64,000 nucleotides of DNA from Aliivibrio sp. S3MY1 (GCF_028765575.1 NZ_JARACO010000012.1:1-64000), one strand, 5' to 3'; shown: positions 1 to 9,306, counted from the first letter of the stretch. The notes: generated by a model from the letters alone, not told the origin. Made by a program: numbers and translations.

Positions 1-177
1 AATACCAATGATCTTACCCATCAGGTTCTCTCCAATTATCTATTTAAACTTATCCAAAACAACTTGAATAAGGGTTGGGACTAAATCCCATAATTCATTC
101 TATGACTAATTAATAAGGGCGCTAAATCACAATTCAAGGGAAACAATAAAAAAAAATCAATTTTATTTTCAACAGAA

Positions 178-208
178 CAAAAAAAAGCCTAACAATCATG
201 TCAGGCTT
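178..208 (-). terminator. Rho-independent terminator of the secreted-protein gene
   Basis: Read on the minus strand, an AAGCCT/AGGCTT stem is followed by eight T residues. It lies about 30 bases past the stop codon of the gene ending at 240. The remaining bases 1-177 hold no gene that I can see. Confidence 0.75.
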
Positions 209-239
209 GTCATTCAAAATATTATGAATCGATATCCAC

Positions 240-1199
240 TTAATCAAAACTTTTACAATTAAGTTCTTCAACATCAATTGGCGGTGGGTTTTTCTGCCAC
301 TCTTCTTTGGTTAAAAAGGTTTTACCACCCGATTTAATGTATGGACTATTATCATCGACAATCAGTAAATCATCCGACGCAACGGTTCCCATGTAATACC
401 ATTTTGGTGTCGTGGTTAAATATTGAAAACGACTACCACCAGCTCCGGGTAAATAATTGGCATTAGATAAATCACCATGAGAAACCGACGTATTCACCGT
501 TGGGTAATAATCTGCTCCTGTACTGATTAACACTTTAGCCGTACTAATATCTTGCTTGCCTTGTGATTTATCTGGAACCAACCATGCTTTCATTCGAACA
601 AACGCAGCAAGGACATTTTCGCCATCAATAGCAACCTTATTCGTTCCACCATGCAATGGATAATGTTCTGGGTGTAATTGATACTCCTTTAAACCATCAC
701 CAGAACGGCGATATGGTACATCTTCAATGTATTTAATAATGTTGTGTGAATAATAAGCAGCCCAAGAGACGGATGCTCTATTGACAGTCGCATTAACCCA
801 TTTTGCAGTTAGTGGATTCCTGCTTCCATCAGTCGATTGAAGTAACCACATGTCAGCATCGCCAATAACAACTCGAACATTATTTGCTGTATTATCTTGC
901 GCTTCAAAGACAGTGAACCATTGTGTCATTCCCGTCCACGCATCAGAAGTTGTCATACTTTTATCAATGATCTCATCAATCCAATATGACGGTGCAGCAT
1001 CTCCACGAGGTATACCTTGAACAATAGTGGCTCCACGAGCCCAAGCTGAAGTCTCTGGTGCATTATATAACTTGGCATCATTTGCTAATGCCATTGAGGT
1101 ATAAGTCTCAGACGCCACTACATGCTCAGCAAAACTTAACGGTGTGTAAAGACAAAGCACACCAACTAAAAGAGATTTAATATTCAATTTTCTTTCCAT
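240..1199 (-). CDS. Putative secreted protein of unknown function
   Basis: I do not recognise this 319-residue protein. The first ~24 residues form a typical Sec signal peptide: basic MERK, a hydrophobic stretch, and a likely AxA-like cut after SFAEH. The mature part is rich in W, Y and N and has no membrane segment, no cysteine pairs beyond a single C near the end, and no catalytic motif that I know. It is probably periplasmic or exported. The gene stands alone, with its own terminator at 178-208 and ~220 bases of AT-rich DNA between it and grpE. The ATG at 1199 is the natural start because the signal peptide begins there. Function cannot be inferred from context. Confidence 0.75.
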   Translation of the reverse strand: MERKLNIKSLLVGVLCLYTPLSFAEHVVASETYTSMALANDAKLYNAPETSAWARGATIVQGIPRGDAAPSYWIDEIIDKSMTTSDAWTGMTQWFTVFEAQDNTANNVRVVIGDADMWLLQSTDGSRNPLTAKWVNATVNRASVSWAAYYSHNIIKYIEDVPYRRSGDGLKEYQLHPEHYPLHGGTNKVAIDGENVLAAFVRMKAWLVPDKSQGKQDISTAKVLISTGADYYPTVNTSVSHGDLSNANYLPGAGGSRFQYLTTTPKWYYMGTVASDDLLIVDDNSPYIKSGGKTFLTKEEWQKNPPPIDVEELNCKSFD

Positions 1200-1353
1200 T
1201 TATTCGTTCCTAATCATTCATCCATGATGTGTAAAATGTAGTAAAAAACAAAATAAATAACGATAAAAAAGTGATTACATTTAAAAACTTGAATCTCATT
1301 GCTTATTTACAACACACTTTCTAAAAAAGAAGACGACTTATCTTAAAAGAAAG

Positions 1354-1387
1354 ACAAAAAAAAGCGAACCCATTGCTGAATTCGCTT
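1354..1387 (-). terminator. Terminator of grpE
   Basis: On the minus strand AAGCGAA and TTCGCTT pair around a 12-base loop and are followed by a run of T. It starts about 35 bases after the grpE stop codon. Bases 1200-1353 are AT-rich and show no gene. Confidence 0.75.
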
Positions 1388-1422
1388 CATTTATCGTCAC
1401 TTAATTTAATTAAAAATAGTGA

Positions 1423-2007
1423 TTATTGAGCAACCATTACCATTGCAGGGCGAAGTACTTGCTCATTTAATGAGTAGCCTTTTTGCATCACAATCATTAC
1501 GGTGTTTGACTCATGATCTGGGCTTGCTTGCATACCAATAGCTTGATGAAGTTCAGGATTAAATGCTTCGCCAACTGGATTAATGACAGTAAGACCAAAC
1601 TTTTCAACCGTTGAAATAAACGTTTGTAGTGTTAATTCAACACCTTCAAGCAACCCTTTTGCTGCTTCATTTTCTTTATCGCCATTCTCAAGAGCACGCT
1701 CTAGGTTATCAATAACAGGAAGTAATTCACCAGCGAATTTTTTCAACGCATATTTACGCGCTTTATCGATATCGCCTTCCGCACGACGACGTACGTTTTG
1801 TTCTTCTGCTTTTGCTCGTAATACCGCATCTTGCTGATCTTTAAGTTGTGCTTGAGTTGCAAGTAATGCCGCTTCTAATTCTGCAACTTTTGCATCTTGG
1901 TTATCTTCAGTAGATTCATTCCACTCAACATCACCTTCAGTGCCAACCGCTTCAATGTGATCTTCAACTACAACTTCTTCGTTTACTTTTTTCTCTTCGT
2001 TACTCAT
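1423..2007 (-). CDS. grpE: GrpE, nucleotide exchange factor for DnaK
   Basis: GrpE drives ADP release from DnaK during heat-shock protein folding in the cytoplasm. The 194-residue protein has the family layout: a disordered acidic N-terminus (residues 1-40), a long coiled coil (about 40-95) ending in the [16 protein letters not shown] signature, a helical bundle ([12 protein letters not shown]), and a C-terminal beta domain starting near [16 protein letters not shown]. Length matches the family (about 195-200). The ATG at 2007 has a GGAGAAG ribosome binding site. A sigma-32 type promoter lies upstream at 2103-2128, as expected for a heat-shock gene. The gene is divergent from nadK, the arrangement common in gammaproteobacteria. 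Confidence 0.98.
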   Translation of the reverse strand: MSNEEKKVNEEVVVEDHIEAVGTEGDVEWNESTEDNQDAKVAELEAALLATQAQLKDQQDAVLRAKAEEQNVRRRAEGDIDKARKYALKKFAGELLPVIDNLERALENGDKENEAAKGLLEGVELTLQTFISTVEKFGLTVINPVGEAFNPELHQAIGMQASPDHESNTVMIVMQKGYSLNEQVLRPAMVMVAQ

Positions 2008-2102
2008 TACTGCTTCTCCAGAATGCTGATGACTAGCTATAAAACGATCTTAATATAAACCAAGGCACCGCTCTATACGCAAATTAAAACTTTGTCATTA
2101 TT

Positions 2103-2128
2103 ATGGGGACTAAATAAAGCGATTCAAG
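2103..2128 (-). promoter_or_regulatory. Sigma-32 (heat-shock) promoter of grpE
   Basis: On the minus strand CTTGAA (2128-2123) and CCCCAT (2108-2103) are 14 bases apart. This fits the RpoH consensus CTTGAAA - 13 to 15 - CCCCATNT. It lies ~95 bases upstream of the grpE ATG. The match is read by eye and the start site is inferred. Confidence 0.75.
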
Positions 2129-2181
2129 CATAATAGTGCTAATTGTAAAATTTGTTCCCCATTTAATGATGGATGATTGAT

Positions 2182-3066
2182 ATGAAAACCGCCTTTAACG
2201 TTATCGCAATCATTGGTAAGCCAAGAGATCCAAGCGCCGTAAAAACCCATTTAGCTCTTTATAATTGGTTAACGCAGCTTAATTATTCGGTATTACTCGA
2301 TGATCGCTTACGTGAAGCTTTACCTGACATTCCTGATGATCGATTTAATCACCTATTAACATTAGGAGAGCAAGCCGATCTCGCTATTGTCGTTGGTGGT
2401 GATGGTAATATGCTTGGCGCAGCTCGTGTTTTATCTCGTTTCGATATTTCAGTCATTGGCGTTAATAGAGGCAATCTTGGTTTTTTAACCGATCTTGACC
2501 CTGATAATTTTAAAGAGCCACTGCAAGCGGTATTAAATGGTGACTTTGTTAAAGAAGAACGCTTTTTATTAGAAACTGAAGTTCACCGCCATGGGCAAAT
2601 AAAAAGCCACAACTCCGCTTTTAATGAGGTGGTTCTTCATCCGGGTCAGGTTGCCCACATGATCGAATTTGAAGTCTATATTGATGACAGCTTTGCTTTC
2701 TCTCAACGTTCTGATGGATTAATCATCTCTACACCAACAGGCTCAACTGCATATTCTTTATCTGGTGGAGGTCCAATCCTTTCACCTAACCTGAATGCGA
2801 TTTCAATTGTACCCATGTTTCCACATACCCTTTCAAGCCGTCCTTTGGTTGTTGAAGGTAAGCGTCATATAAAATTATTCATTTCACCAGAAAATCGTAG
2901 TGCATTAGAAGTGAGTTGTGATGGGCAGGTCTCATTACCTGTCAGCCCTGGTGATGAAGTGCATATATTCCAAAGCCCTAGTCGATTAAAACTCATCCAC
3001 CCTAAAGATTATAGCTATTATCATGTACTTAGAAATAAGCTTGGCTGGTCAAGCAAACTCTTCTAA
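2182..3066 (+). CDS. nadK: NAD kinase
   Basis: This enzyme makes NADP+ from NAD+ and ATP (or polyphosphate) in the cytoplasm. The sequence has the invariant GGDGN motif at residues 72-76 and the glycine-rich [22 protein letters not shown] segment that binds NAD. The length of 294 residues is usual (E. coli 292). I chose the ATG at 2182 ([14 protein letters not shown]) because it aligns with the family N-terminus. An in-frame ATG at 2173 would add only three residues and cannot be excluded. Neither start has a strong ribosome binding site. The gene lies between divergent grpE and the LexA-controlled recN, a conserved gammaproteobacterial order. Confidence 0.97.
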   Translation: MKTAFNVIAIIGKPRDPSAVKTHLALYNWLTQLNYSVLLDDRLREALPDIPDDRFNHLLTLGEQADLAIVVGGDGNMLGAARVLSRFDISVIGVNRGNLGFLTDLDPDNFKEPLQAVLNGDFVKEERFLLETEVHRHGQIKSHNSAFNEVVLHPGQVAHMIEFEVYIDDSFAFSQRSDGLIISTPTGSTAYSLSGGGPILSPNLNAISIVPMFPHTLSSRPLVVEGKRHIKLFISPENRSALEVSCDGQVSLPVSPGDEVHIFQSPSRLKLIHPKDYSYYHVLRNKLGWSSKLF

Positions 3067-3120
3067 ATCTTTAAATACAAACAAAGATAAGCCCCTCACA
3101 AAAAGTTAATTTAAACTTTA

Positions 3121-3158
3121 CTGTATAAAGAAACAGTATATACTGTTTCTTTATACAG
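3121..3158 (+). promoter_or_regulatory. Two LexA (SOS) boxes forming one 38-bp palindrome
   Basis: Two perfect CTGT-N8-ACAG boxes lie at 3121-3136 and 3143-3158, 22 bp apart centre to centre. Their spacers are mutual reverse complements, so the whole 38 bp is a perfect palindrome. A possible promoter (TTTACT 3117-3122, 16-bp spacer, TATACT 3139-3144) is buried in it. This predicts tight LexA repression of recN and induction by DNA damage. Confidence 0.92.
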
Positions 3159-3193
3159 TGTTTTTAGTGTTTAAATTTCACAGAGAATGGCTT

Positions 3194-4861
3194 ATGTTGG
3201 CACATATCAAAATTACTCATTTCGCAATTGTAAAATCATTAGAGCTTGATTTAACCAAAGGCATGACCACCATTACCGGAGAGACCGGCGCTGGTAAATC
3301 TATTGCAATTGATGCTCTAGGTTTATGTTTAGGCGATCGCGCTGAAGCTTCTATGGTTCGTCAAGGAGAAGAAAAAGCAGAGATCACCGTACTCTTCACA
3401 TTAGAAAATAATCTTAACGCCAAACGTTGGTTAGAAGACAATGAACTCTATGATGGCAATGAGTGTATTTTACGCCGTGTAATCACCAAAGAAGGTCGTT
3501 CTCGTGGTTTTATTAATGGCAGCACAGTTCCTGTTGCTCAATTAAAAACACTAGGCCATTTACTGATCAATATTCACGGTCAACATGCCCACCACGAATT
3601 AATGAGACCTGAATACCAACTAAATATGTTGGATCAATACGCAGGTCATGTATCTTTACTAAATAAGACACGCAGCCGTTACCAAGCGTGGCGTCAAGCT
3701 GATAACTCTCTTAAGCAGTTAATCAAAAACGCTCAGCAGAATGAAGCTCAAAAGCAGCTGATCGAATATCAAATAAAAGAGTTAAATGATTTAGCACTAG
3801 GTGAAGAAGAGTTTGCTCAACTAGAAGAAGATCATAAACGTTTATCAAACTCTGGTGACTTGGTTGAATACTGTCAACAAGCCGTGTCACTTCTTTATGA
3901 AAACGATGAGGTTAATGCCCTTCAGTTGCTGCAACATGCAAACAATCATATTCAACAACTTGGACAACTTGATCCACAGCTTGCTCCGTTATCAGAAATG
4001 CTTAATGAAGCGATGATCCAAGTAGAAGAAGCAAATCATGAAATTAAAAACTATTTAGATTGCATTGATGTTGATCCCGCACAAATTGCCTTTGTTGAGG
4101 AACGATTCAGCAAAGTTATGTCAATGGCAAAAAAACACCACGTACTTGCTGATGAATTGTATGTACACCATCAACAGCTATTAGCAGAATACGAGCGCCT
4201 TGATTGTTCAGATGAAAAACGCGAACAACGCGAGCAAGAAGTTGAAGAATTAAAACAGCATTTCTTAGAAGCAGCCCATAAGCTCACAAAGAGTCGCCAA
4301 CGTTATGCTAAAGAGTTAAATAATAAGATCACCGAAAGCATGCAAACATTGAGTATGGAAAAAGCCGTATTTGATATTCAGATTGAAAGTGATGGTGTTA
4401 ATAAAATTTCACCACTTGGGATTGATACCCTGTGCTTTAAAGTATCAACCAACCCAGGTCAGCCATTGCACCCAATTGCAAAAGTTGCCTCTGGTGGTGA
4501 GCTATCTCGTATTTCTTTGGCAATTCAGGTTATTACGGCTCAGAAAGTCGATACGCCAAGTTTGATTTTTGATGAAGTTGATGTAGGTATTAGTGGGCCA
4601 ACCGCTGCTGTCGTGGGAAAAATGCTACGTACTTTAGGTGAATCAACCCAAGTGCTATGTGTGACTCACTTACCTCAAGTTGCTGGCTGTGGACACAACC
4701 AGTTATTTGTCGAAAAAAACACGAGTTCAGGAAAAACAGAAACCCAAATGCGAGCCTTAAGTACAGAAGAGCGCATTGAAGAGTTAGCACGTTTACTCGG
4801 TGGGACGCAAATAACAGACCATACACTTGCTAATGCAAAAGAGCTATTAAGCGCAGCTTAG
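3194..4861 (+). CDS. recN: DNA repair protein RecN (SMC-like ATPase)
   Basis: RecN is an SMC-family ATPase that acts in recombinational repair of double-strand breaks. Starting at the ATG at 3194 ([13 protein letters not shown], the conserved N-terminus) it has 555 residues. Walker A GETGAGKS lies at residues 29-36. Long coiled-coil arms fill about 160-360. The C-terminal half has the SGGELSR signature and a Walker B with [16 protein letters not shown] at 3158 would extend the frame by 12 codons, but it overlaps the LexA box and lacks homology, so I reject it. Regulation by LexA is strongly indicated by the two boxes just upstream. A terminator follows at 4894. Confidence 0.98.
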   Translation: MLAHIKITHFAIVKSLELDLTKGMTTITGETGAGKSIAIDALGLCLGDRAEASMVRQGEEKAEITVLFTLENNLNAKRWLEDNELYDGNECILRRVITKEGRSRGFINGSTVPVAQLKTLGHLLINIHGQHAHHELMRPEYQLNMLDQYAGHVSLLNKTRSRYQAWRQADNSLKQLIKNAQQNEAQKQLIEYQIKELNDLALGEEEFAQLEEDHKRLSNSGDLVEYCQQAVSLLYENDEVNALQLLQHANNHIQQLGQLDPQLAPLSEMLNEAMIQVEEANHEIKNYLDCIDVDPAQIAFVEERFSKVMSMAKKHHVLADELYVHHQQLLAEYERLDCSDEKREQREQEVEELKQHFLEAAHKLTKSRQRYAKELNNKITESMQTLSMEKAVFDIQIESDGVNKISPLGIDTLCFKVSTNPGQPLHPIAKVASGGELSRISLAIQVITAQKVDTPSLIFDEVDVGISGPTAAVVGKMLRTLGESTQVLCVTHLPQVAGCGHNQLFVEKNTSSGKTETQMRALSTEERIEELARLLGGTQITDHTLANAKELLSAA

Positions 4862-4893
4862 CAACCAATAACCACTGACTTCATCTTTAAATT

Positions 4894-4925
4894 AACGCCA
4901 ATGTCCCCTTGATATTGGCGTTTTT
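4894..4925 (+). terminator. Terminator of recN
   Basis: AACGCCAAT pairs with ATTGGCGTT and a T run follows. It is ~33 bases after the recN stop. Confidence 0.8.
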
Positions 4926-5074
4926 ATGCCAGCCATCTTTTAAATTATGAATAGAATGCAACTTGATTCAAAATTTAGGGTCAAAACACAGCATAACAGG
5001 CTTAACCTTTTTACTTATTAGTCTAGCTTGTTTATCATCTGTTTAATTATTTTAAAGGCTAAGCTGTACGAACT

Positions 5075-5431
5075 ATGCAATTCAAAAAATGGATCATTGC
5101 TCTACCCCTTGCTATTGGGCTTCTGGGTGGTTGCTCGCTATTAGAACCTTTGGTATATCGAATCGATATTGCCCAAGGTAACTACGTCGAACAGGAAGCC
5201 GTCGATAAACTGCGATTTGGCATGACAAAGAAACAAGTACAGTATGTTATGGGTTCTCCAATGCTTGTTGAATCAGGCTACCCAAATACCTGGTATTACG
5301 TCTACCTCTTCACTCATGGCCACGAAGAGTCGATTCAAAAGAACTTAATTGTTCACTTTGATGACAATGGTAACTTAACCAGCCTTGATGGTGTATTCCC
5401 AATGAGTGACAGTTTCTTTGAGAAAATCTAG
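5075..5431 (+). CDS. bamE: Outer-membrane assembly lipoprotein BamE (SmpA)
   Basis: BamE is a lipoprotein subunit of the BAM complex that inserts beta-barrel proteins into the outer membrane. The 118-residue protein starts with a lipoprotein signal peptide ending in the lipobox LLGGC (lipidated Cys20). It contains the family signature [22 protein letters not shown] followed by YVMGSP and the NTWYYVY strand. Length is normal. It faces the convergent ratAB pair, with a shared hairpin terminator at 5455-5492. The recN-bamE-ratAB-smpB-ssrA order is conserved in gammaproteobacteria. Confidence 0.97.
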   Translation: MQFKKWIIALPLAIGLLGGCSLLEPLVYRIDIAQGNYVEQEAVDKLRFGMTKKQVQYVMGSPMLVESGYPNTWYYVYLFTHGHEESIQKNLIVHFDDNGNLTSLDGVFPMSDSFFEKI

Positions 5432-5454
5432 TTTTCTTTAAGACGTTAAAACAC

Positions 5455-5492
5455 AAAAAACCGGACATCGTTTTACGATCTCCGGTTTTTTA
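5455..5492. terminator. Bidirectional terminator between bamE and ratB
   Basis: AAAAAACCGGA pairs with TCCGGTTTTTT, with an inner ATCG/CGAT pairing. A-tract and T-tract on the two sides allow it to work for both convergent transcripts. Confidence 0.8.
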
Positions 5493-5515
5493 TTATCTAC
5501 AATTAAGTAAATAAA

Positions 5516-5827
5516 CTACTTTTTCGCCGCTTCTTTCTTCGCTTGTTCGGCTCTTTTTCGTCTAATTTCTTTTGGATCAGCAAGTAAAGGGCGATAAATT
5601 TCAATACGATCTTTATCTCTAATCGTTGCATCCAATTTTATATTACGACTAAATACGCCAACTTTATTTACGTCTAAATCGATATCAGGGTATCGCTCTA
5701 ATACGCCAGATTGTTGGATAATCTCTTGTACTGTCTGTTCAGCTTTAACCGCAAGTTTAAAAACCACCTGCTCTGTTGGTAATGCGTAGACCACTTCCAC
5801 ATGGATCATCTCATTAATTATTGACAT
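5516..5827 (-). CDS. ratB: RatB (RnfH-family, UPF0125) protein
   Basis: This is a small ubiquitin-like-fold protein of the RnfH/RatB family, whose role is uncertain and which is paired with RatA. Family marks are VEVVYALP near the start, DIDLDVNKVGVFSR in the middle, and DRIEIYRPLLADPKEIRRKRAEQ followed by a lysine-rich tail. The ATG at 5827 (MSIINEMIHVEV) gives 103 residues and overlaps the end of ratA by 14 bases. A start at 5809 (MIHVEV) is also possible. A longer frame up to 5896 would lie inside ratA and is unlikely. The overlap suggests translational coupling with ratA. Confidence 0.92.
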   Translation of the reverse strand: MSIINEMIHVEVVYALPTEQVVFKLAVKAEQTVQEIIQQSGVLERYPDIDLDVNKVGVFSRNIKLDATIRDKDRIEIYRPLLADPKEIRRKRAEQAKKEAAKK

Positions 5828-6251
5828 AAACCTGCTTCGCTCTTTGGGTAAATGAATTGACCATATTATTAGTAAGCTCTTGAAATACTTTACCAAACGC
5901 CATTGCTACTAAGGCATTTGTAAATTCAAAATCTAACGTTAACTCCACTTTACATGCCGTTTCATCCAAAGCAGTAAAGTGCCAGCCACCAGTTAATGAT
6001 TTAAATGGTCCATCAACTAAATTCATCCCAATCAATTGCGCATCAATTAGAGTATTTTTAGTCGTAAACGTCTTTTTTATGCCTGCTTTTGCTACATCAA
6101 CTGACGCTACCATTGAACTTTCTGTCTCTTCGATTACCTTAGAGCCAGAACAGCCAGGTAAAAACTGAGGATAAGAGGCAACATCATTGACTAAATCATA
6201 CATTTGCTTTGCGCTAAACGGTACTAATGCAGAACGGCTAACCTGAGGCAT
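5814..6251 (-). CDS. ratA: RatA, START-domain protein (ribosome association toxin / coenzyme Q-binding family)
   Basis: The 145-residue protein is a single START/polyketide-cyclase-like domain related to yeast Coq10. In E. coli, RatA is reported to block 70S assembly when overproduced, and the family is also linked to ubiquinone handling. Visible marks are PFSAKQMYDLVNDVASYPQFLPGC near the N-terminus and the closing helix LVAMAFGKVFQELTNNMVNSFTQRA. It is the first gene of the ratA-ratB pair and is divergent from smpB, as in many relatives. I rely on family knowledge for the function. The sequence itself shows only the fold signature. Confidence 0.94.
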   Translation of the reverse strand: MPQVSRSALVPFSAKQMYDLVNDVASYPQFLPGCSGSKVIEETESSMVASVDVAKAGIKKTFTTKNTLIDAQLIGMNLVDGPFKSLTGGWHFTALDETACKVELTLDFEFTNALVAMAFGKVFQELTNNMVNSFTQRAKQVYVNN

Positions 6252-6352
6252 AAATTCTCCTTTACATAATAGAGGGTTGCATCATACCATCTTGATGTTA
6301 AGAGCCAAACTACTTCCCCTATTCTCAACTAATAACGTATAATGTGGGCATT

Positions 6353-6838
6353 ATGGCAAAGAAAAAATCAAAAGATAAAGCGGGCAGTAATACCATTGCT
6401 ATGAACAAGCAAGCTCGCCACGAATATTTCATTGAAGATGAAATCGAAGCAGGGGTTGAACTCCAAGGCTGGGAAGTTAAATCTCTTCGTTCTGGTAAAG
6501 TTAATATCGCGGAAAGCTACGTGTATGTTCGCGATGGTGAAATTTTTATTAGTGGTATGAACATCACACCACTGCAAGCCGCATCGACTCATGTTATAGC
6601 GAATCCAACACGTGTTCGTAAATTACTAATGAGCCGTAAAGAAATTGATAACCTTATTGGTCGTGTAAACCGTGAAGGTATGACACTCGTTGCAACAACA
6701 ATGTACTGGGTTCGCTCTTGGGCCAAGATCAAAGTTGGCGTAGCTAAAGGTAAAAAACTGCACGATAAACGTACAGATTCAAAAGAAAAAGACTGGAATA
6801 GAGATAAAGCACGAATTATGAAGAGTAGTTTGCGTTAA
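6353..6838 (+). CDS. smpB: SsrA-binding protein SmpB
   Basis: SmpB binds tmRNA and carries it to stalled ribosomes for trans-translation. The ATG at 6353 (MAKKKSKDK) gives 161 residues. A GTG at 6344 in the same frame adds only three residues and is less likely. Conserved marks are [32 protein letters not shown], the central GMNITP strand, and the C-terminal basic tail (KGKKLHDKR...[12 protein letters not shown]) that enters the decoding centre. Its RNA partner ssrA follows ~70 bases downstream on the same strand, the usual pairing. Confidence 0.98.
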   Translation: MAKKKSKDKAGSNTIAMNKQARHEYFIEDEIEAGVELQGWEVKSLRSGKVNIAESYVYVRDGEIFISGMNITPLQAASTHVIANPTRVRKLLMSRKEIDNLIGRVNREGMTLVATTMYWVRSWAKIKVGVAKGKKLHDKRTDSKEKDWNRDKARIMKSSLR

Positions 6839-6909
6839 TTTCAACCAGTTAGACTGATACTAGCTAGACAGACGCTGTTTTTCTGTTAGTATCATCTGGT
6901 AACAACTTT

Positions 6910-7276
6910 GGGGCTGATTCAGGATTCGACGGGAATTTTGAAACCCGAGGAGCATGTCGTGGGGCGGTTGGCCACGTAAAAAGCCGCAAAAAAATAGTCG
7001 CAAACGACGAAAACTACGCACTAGCAGCTTAATAACCTGCTCAGAGCTCTCCTGCCCTAGCTTCCGTTTGTAAGACGGGGAATAACAGGGGATCAAACCC
7101 AAACGAACTAGAATGGATTCTCCCACCTGAGAGATGAAGTTCGAATTATAATTCAGGTTAGCCATAAGATAGCGTGTCGGTTCGCAGTTTTACGGTGAAA
7201 TTAAAGATCGACTAAACATGTAGCGCCAACGGTGAACGGTTTTCGGACGGGGGTTCAAATCCCCCCAGCTCCACCA
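6910..7276 (+). ncRNA. ssrA: tmRNA (transfer-messenger RNA)
   Basis: The 5' end GGGGCTGATTCAGGATTCGAC and the 3' end TTCAAATCCCCCCAGCTCCACCA form the tRNA-like domain (T-loop GGTTCAAATCC, encoded CCA). The resume codon is GCA at 7000. The tag reads ANDENYALAA and ends at tandem TAA TAA (7030-7035). The total is about 367 nt. The 3' 24 bases plus the next A are also the integration core of the downstream element, and the duplication keeps the RNA gene whole. Because of the insertion the original terminator is displaced, and a new hairpin at 7286 takes its place. Confidence 0.98.
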
Positions 7277-7277
7277 A
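7253..7277 (+). repeat. attL: 25-bp core shared with attR
   Basis: This is the end of ssrA, from GTTCAAATCC through CTCCACCAA, and it is identical to 31331-31355. The bases on either side of the two copies differ, which defines the core limits. Confidence 0.93.
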
Positions 7278-7285
7278 TCACTAGT

Positions 7286-7313
7286 AACGGGACGTCTCAG
7301 GACGTCCCGTTTT
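7286..7313 (+). terminator. Island-borne terminator for ssrA
   Basis: A perfect stem of ACGGGACGTC and GACGTCCCGT (7287-7296 with 7301-7310) has a TCAG loop and is followed by TTT. It begins only 10 bases after the tmRNA 3' end and lies inside the mobile element. Confidence 0.8.
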
Positions 7314-7459
7314 CTATTCTAACGCCTTGTAATATCTAGCTTTAAGCGTCTCACCAAGTATCATTAAGATTCACTTAATCTCACTTCTTTAGTAACATTC
7401 TTTGCAACATCACAGGATTAAATCCAATTCTGTTGTTACATTGCAAAGGATAGTAATAA

Positions 7460-8683
7460 ATGGCTAGACAAATCAAACCCTTATCTACAACCCAAGTCAA
7501 TAAATCAAAACCAAAAGAAAAAGAATATTCGCTTGCTGATGGGAATGGTTTATACCTTAGAATTAAACCTAATGGCGCAAAGCTTTGGATTTTCAATTAC
7601 ATTCATCCCATTACTAAAAAACGTAAAAATATTGGCTTAGGTGCTTTTCCTGATATAACTCTTGCCTCAGCAAGAGAGAAAACGAGATCAATGCGTCAAC
7701 ACGTCGCTGAAGGGATAGATCCTAAAACATACCGCGACAATCAACAAATCAGCGCTCAAATAGCTCTGTCTTCCACATTAAAATCCGTCGGGCAAGAATG
7801 GTTTGAAGTTAAGAAGCATGATGTATCAGATAATTACGCTGATGATATTTGGCGCTCTCTAGAGCTTCATGCATTTCCAAATATCGGCAACCTACCAATC
7901 AATGAAATCACAGCGCCGATTGTTATTCAGATTTTAAGACCTATAGAAGCCAAAGGCACATTAGAAACAGTTAAACGCGTTTGCCAGCGACTTAATGAAA
8001 TCATGAACTACGCGGTTAATTGTGGAAAAATTCAATCTAATCCGCTGTCAGGCATTAGGCATGCATTCAAAAAACCCAAAGCCGAGCATATGCTGACCAT
8101 TAAACCTGATGATCTAAATGTCTTAATGCAAAAGATGTCCTTAGCAAACATCAAACACATAACTCGCTGTGCTTTTGAGTTTCAACTTCATACTCTAACT
8201 CGCCCCGTTGAATGCGCTCGCGCTGAGTGGGCTGAAATAGACTTTGAGAACCGTTTATGGGTGATTAGTCGAGATAAAATGAAGATGAAGCGAGATCATA
8301 AAATACCTCTCTCATATGCTGCAATTCAGTTATTGAATTTCATGAAGCCTATTTCATTTGGGCAAAAATATGTATTCCCAAGTGATAAACCTACTGGTAA
8401 ACATATAAACAGTCAAAGTATCAATATGGCTCTTAAAAGAGCTGGAATGTCAGGGGTTTTAGTAAGTCACGGCATGCGATCTATTGGTAGTACAGCACTT
8501 AATGAAAATGGCTTCAATAAAGACGCAATTGAACTCTGTCTAGCACACGTTGATTCAAATACGATACGCGACATATACAATAATGCTGAATACCTTGAAG
8601 AACGACGAACCATTATGGAATGGTGGAGCGAATTCATTTTCAATGCATCTAGAAATGTAAATACGATCGCAAAACCCAAATAG
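7460..8683 (+). CDS. int: Tyrosine integrase, P4/CP4-57 type (DUF4102 + phage integrase domain)
   Basis: This site-specific recombinase inserts and excises the element at the ssrA 3' end. The 407 residues show an N-terminal arm-binding DUF4102 domain (DGNGLYLRIKPNGAKLWIFNY, residues ~25-50), a central SAM-like core-binding domain, and a C-terminal catalytic domain. Catalytic residues are R248 (in LTRPVE), H337-x-x-R340 (HGMR) and the nucleophile Y378 (in AEYLEERR). The frame is intact and of full family length. The gene is adjacent to attL and reads away from ssrA. AAAGGA forms the ribosome binding site before the ATG at 7460, and it overlaps one arm of an inverted repeat (CTTTGCAA at 7400-7407, TTGCAAAG at 7441-7448). 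A terminator follows at 8769. Confidence 0.96.
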   Translation: MARQIKPLSTTQVNKSKPKEKEYSLADGNGLYLRIKPNGAKLWIFNYIHPITKKRKNIGLGAFPDITLASAREKTRSMRQHVAEGIDPKTYRDNQQISAQIALSSTLKSVGQEWFEVKKHDVSDNYADDIWRSLELHAFPNIGNLPINEITAPIVIQILRPIEAKGTLETVKRVCQRLNEIMNYAVNCGKIQSNPLSGIRHAFKKPKAEHMLTIKPDDLNVLMQKMSLANIKHITRCAFEFQLHTLTRPVECARAEWAEIDFENRLWVISRDKMKMKRDHKIPLSYAAIQLLNFMKPISFGQKYVFPSDKPTGKHINSQSINMALKRAGMSGVLVSHGMRSIGSTALNENGFNKDAIELCLAHVDSNTIRDIYNNAEYLEERRTIMEWWSEFIFNASRNVNTIAKPK

Positions 8684-9306
8684 ACTTTCTGTAAAAATAG
8701 TTAATGTTCTAAATTACGTATTTTGCGCAATTCAATAACACAATAATATTAATAAATAAAAAATCGAGTACGCCGTTTGTGTTACGCAAACGACGTATTT
8801 TTTCGTTTTCATTAACTATGAGAGCGAATATAGCCAAAATCACCTACCTATCAAAGACATAAGAAGCCGACTAACCACCTGTACAGTTCTTACTCACCCA
8901 CTACAAATATTGAGACCTGCATCACATAAAGCATTCAATTTAAATAAATTAATATTGACTAAAAAAAGGATCTCGAATAAAACATTACTCGTTCAAGAAA
9001 TTAAAATAAATCCTTAAGGAGAACAGATATTTACCGACCTAAACGGTCTCCTGCCACAAAGGCAGACTACAGAAAATTTATTTAGTTATTTATTTTAGAT
9101 TTAGCACTAACACCTATTAACCAACTCATTACTAATTATTTAAGGTCTTGAGGTAATTACAGTAATCCACTTTATTTTGATAAGTATCAAAAGCATTGGG
9201 TCATTGCGCATAAATTCATCTGAAAATTAAGATGAGTTACCCTATTTCTATTAATAGGCTTGCATAGCATTAGTGCAGATCATATCTGTAGAAGGTAATA
9301 TCTGTT
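8684..9306. other. Intergenic region between int and alpA
   Basis: This ~620-base stretch has no convincing gene. It holds the int terminator (8769-8803), a pair of adjacent small hairpins at about 9035-9065 (GACC/GGTC then CTGCC/GGCAG) preceded by TAAGGAG, and a CAGAT-cat-ATCTG dyad at 9276-9288 close to the alpA start. The last is a plausible operator. The role of the rest is unknown. Confidence 0.5.
8769..8803 (+). terminator. Terminator of the integrase gene
   Basis: TACGCCGTTTG pairs with CAAACGACGTA (one mismatch) and six T residues follow. It is ~85 bases after the int stop. Confidence 0.75.

Noticed and set aside
6860-7165. 101-residue frame antisense to ssrA
   Set aside because: It lies fully on the opposite strand of tmRNA, whose structure explains the sequence.
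7381-7596. 71-residue leftward frame over the integrase start
   Set aside because: Shadow of the integrase leader and coding region; no homology or ribosome binding site.
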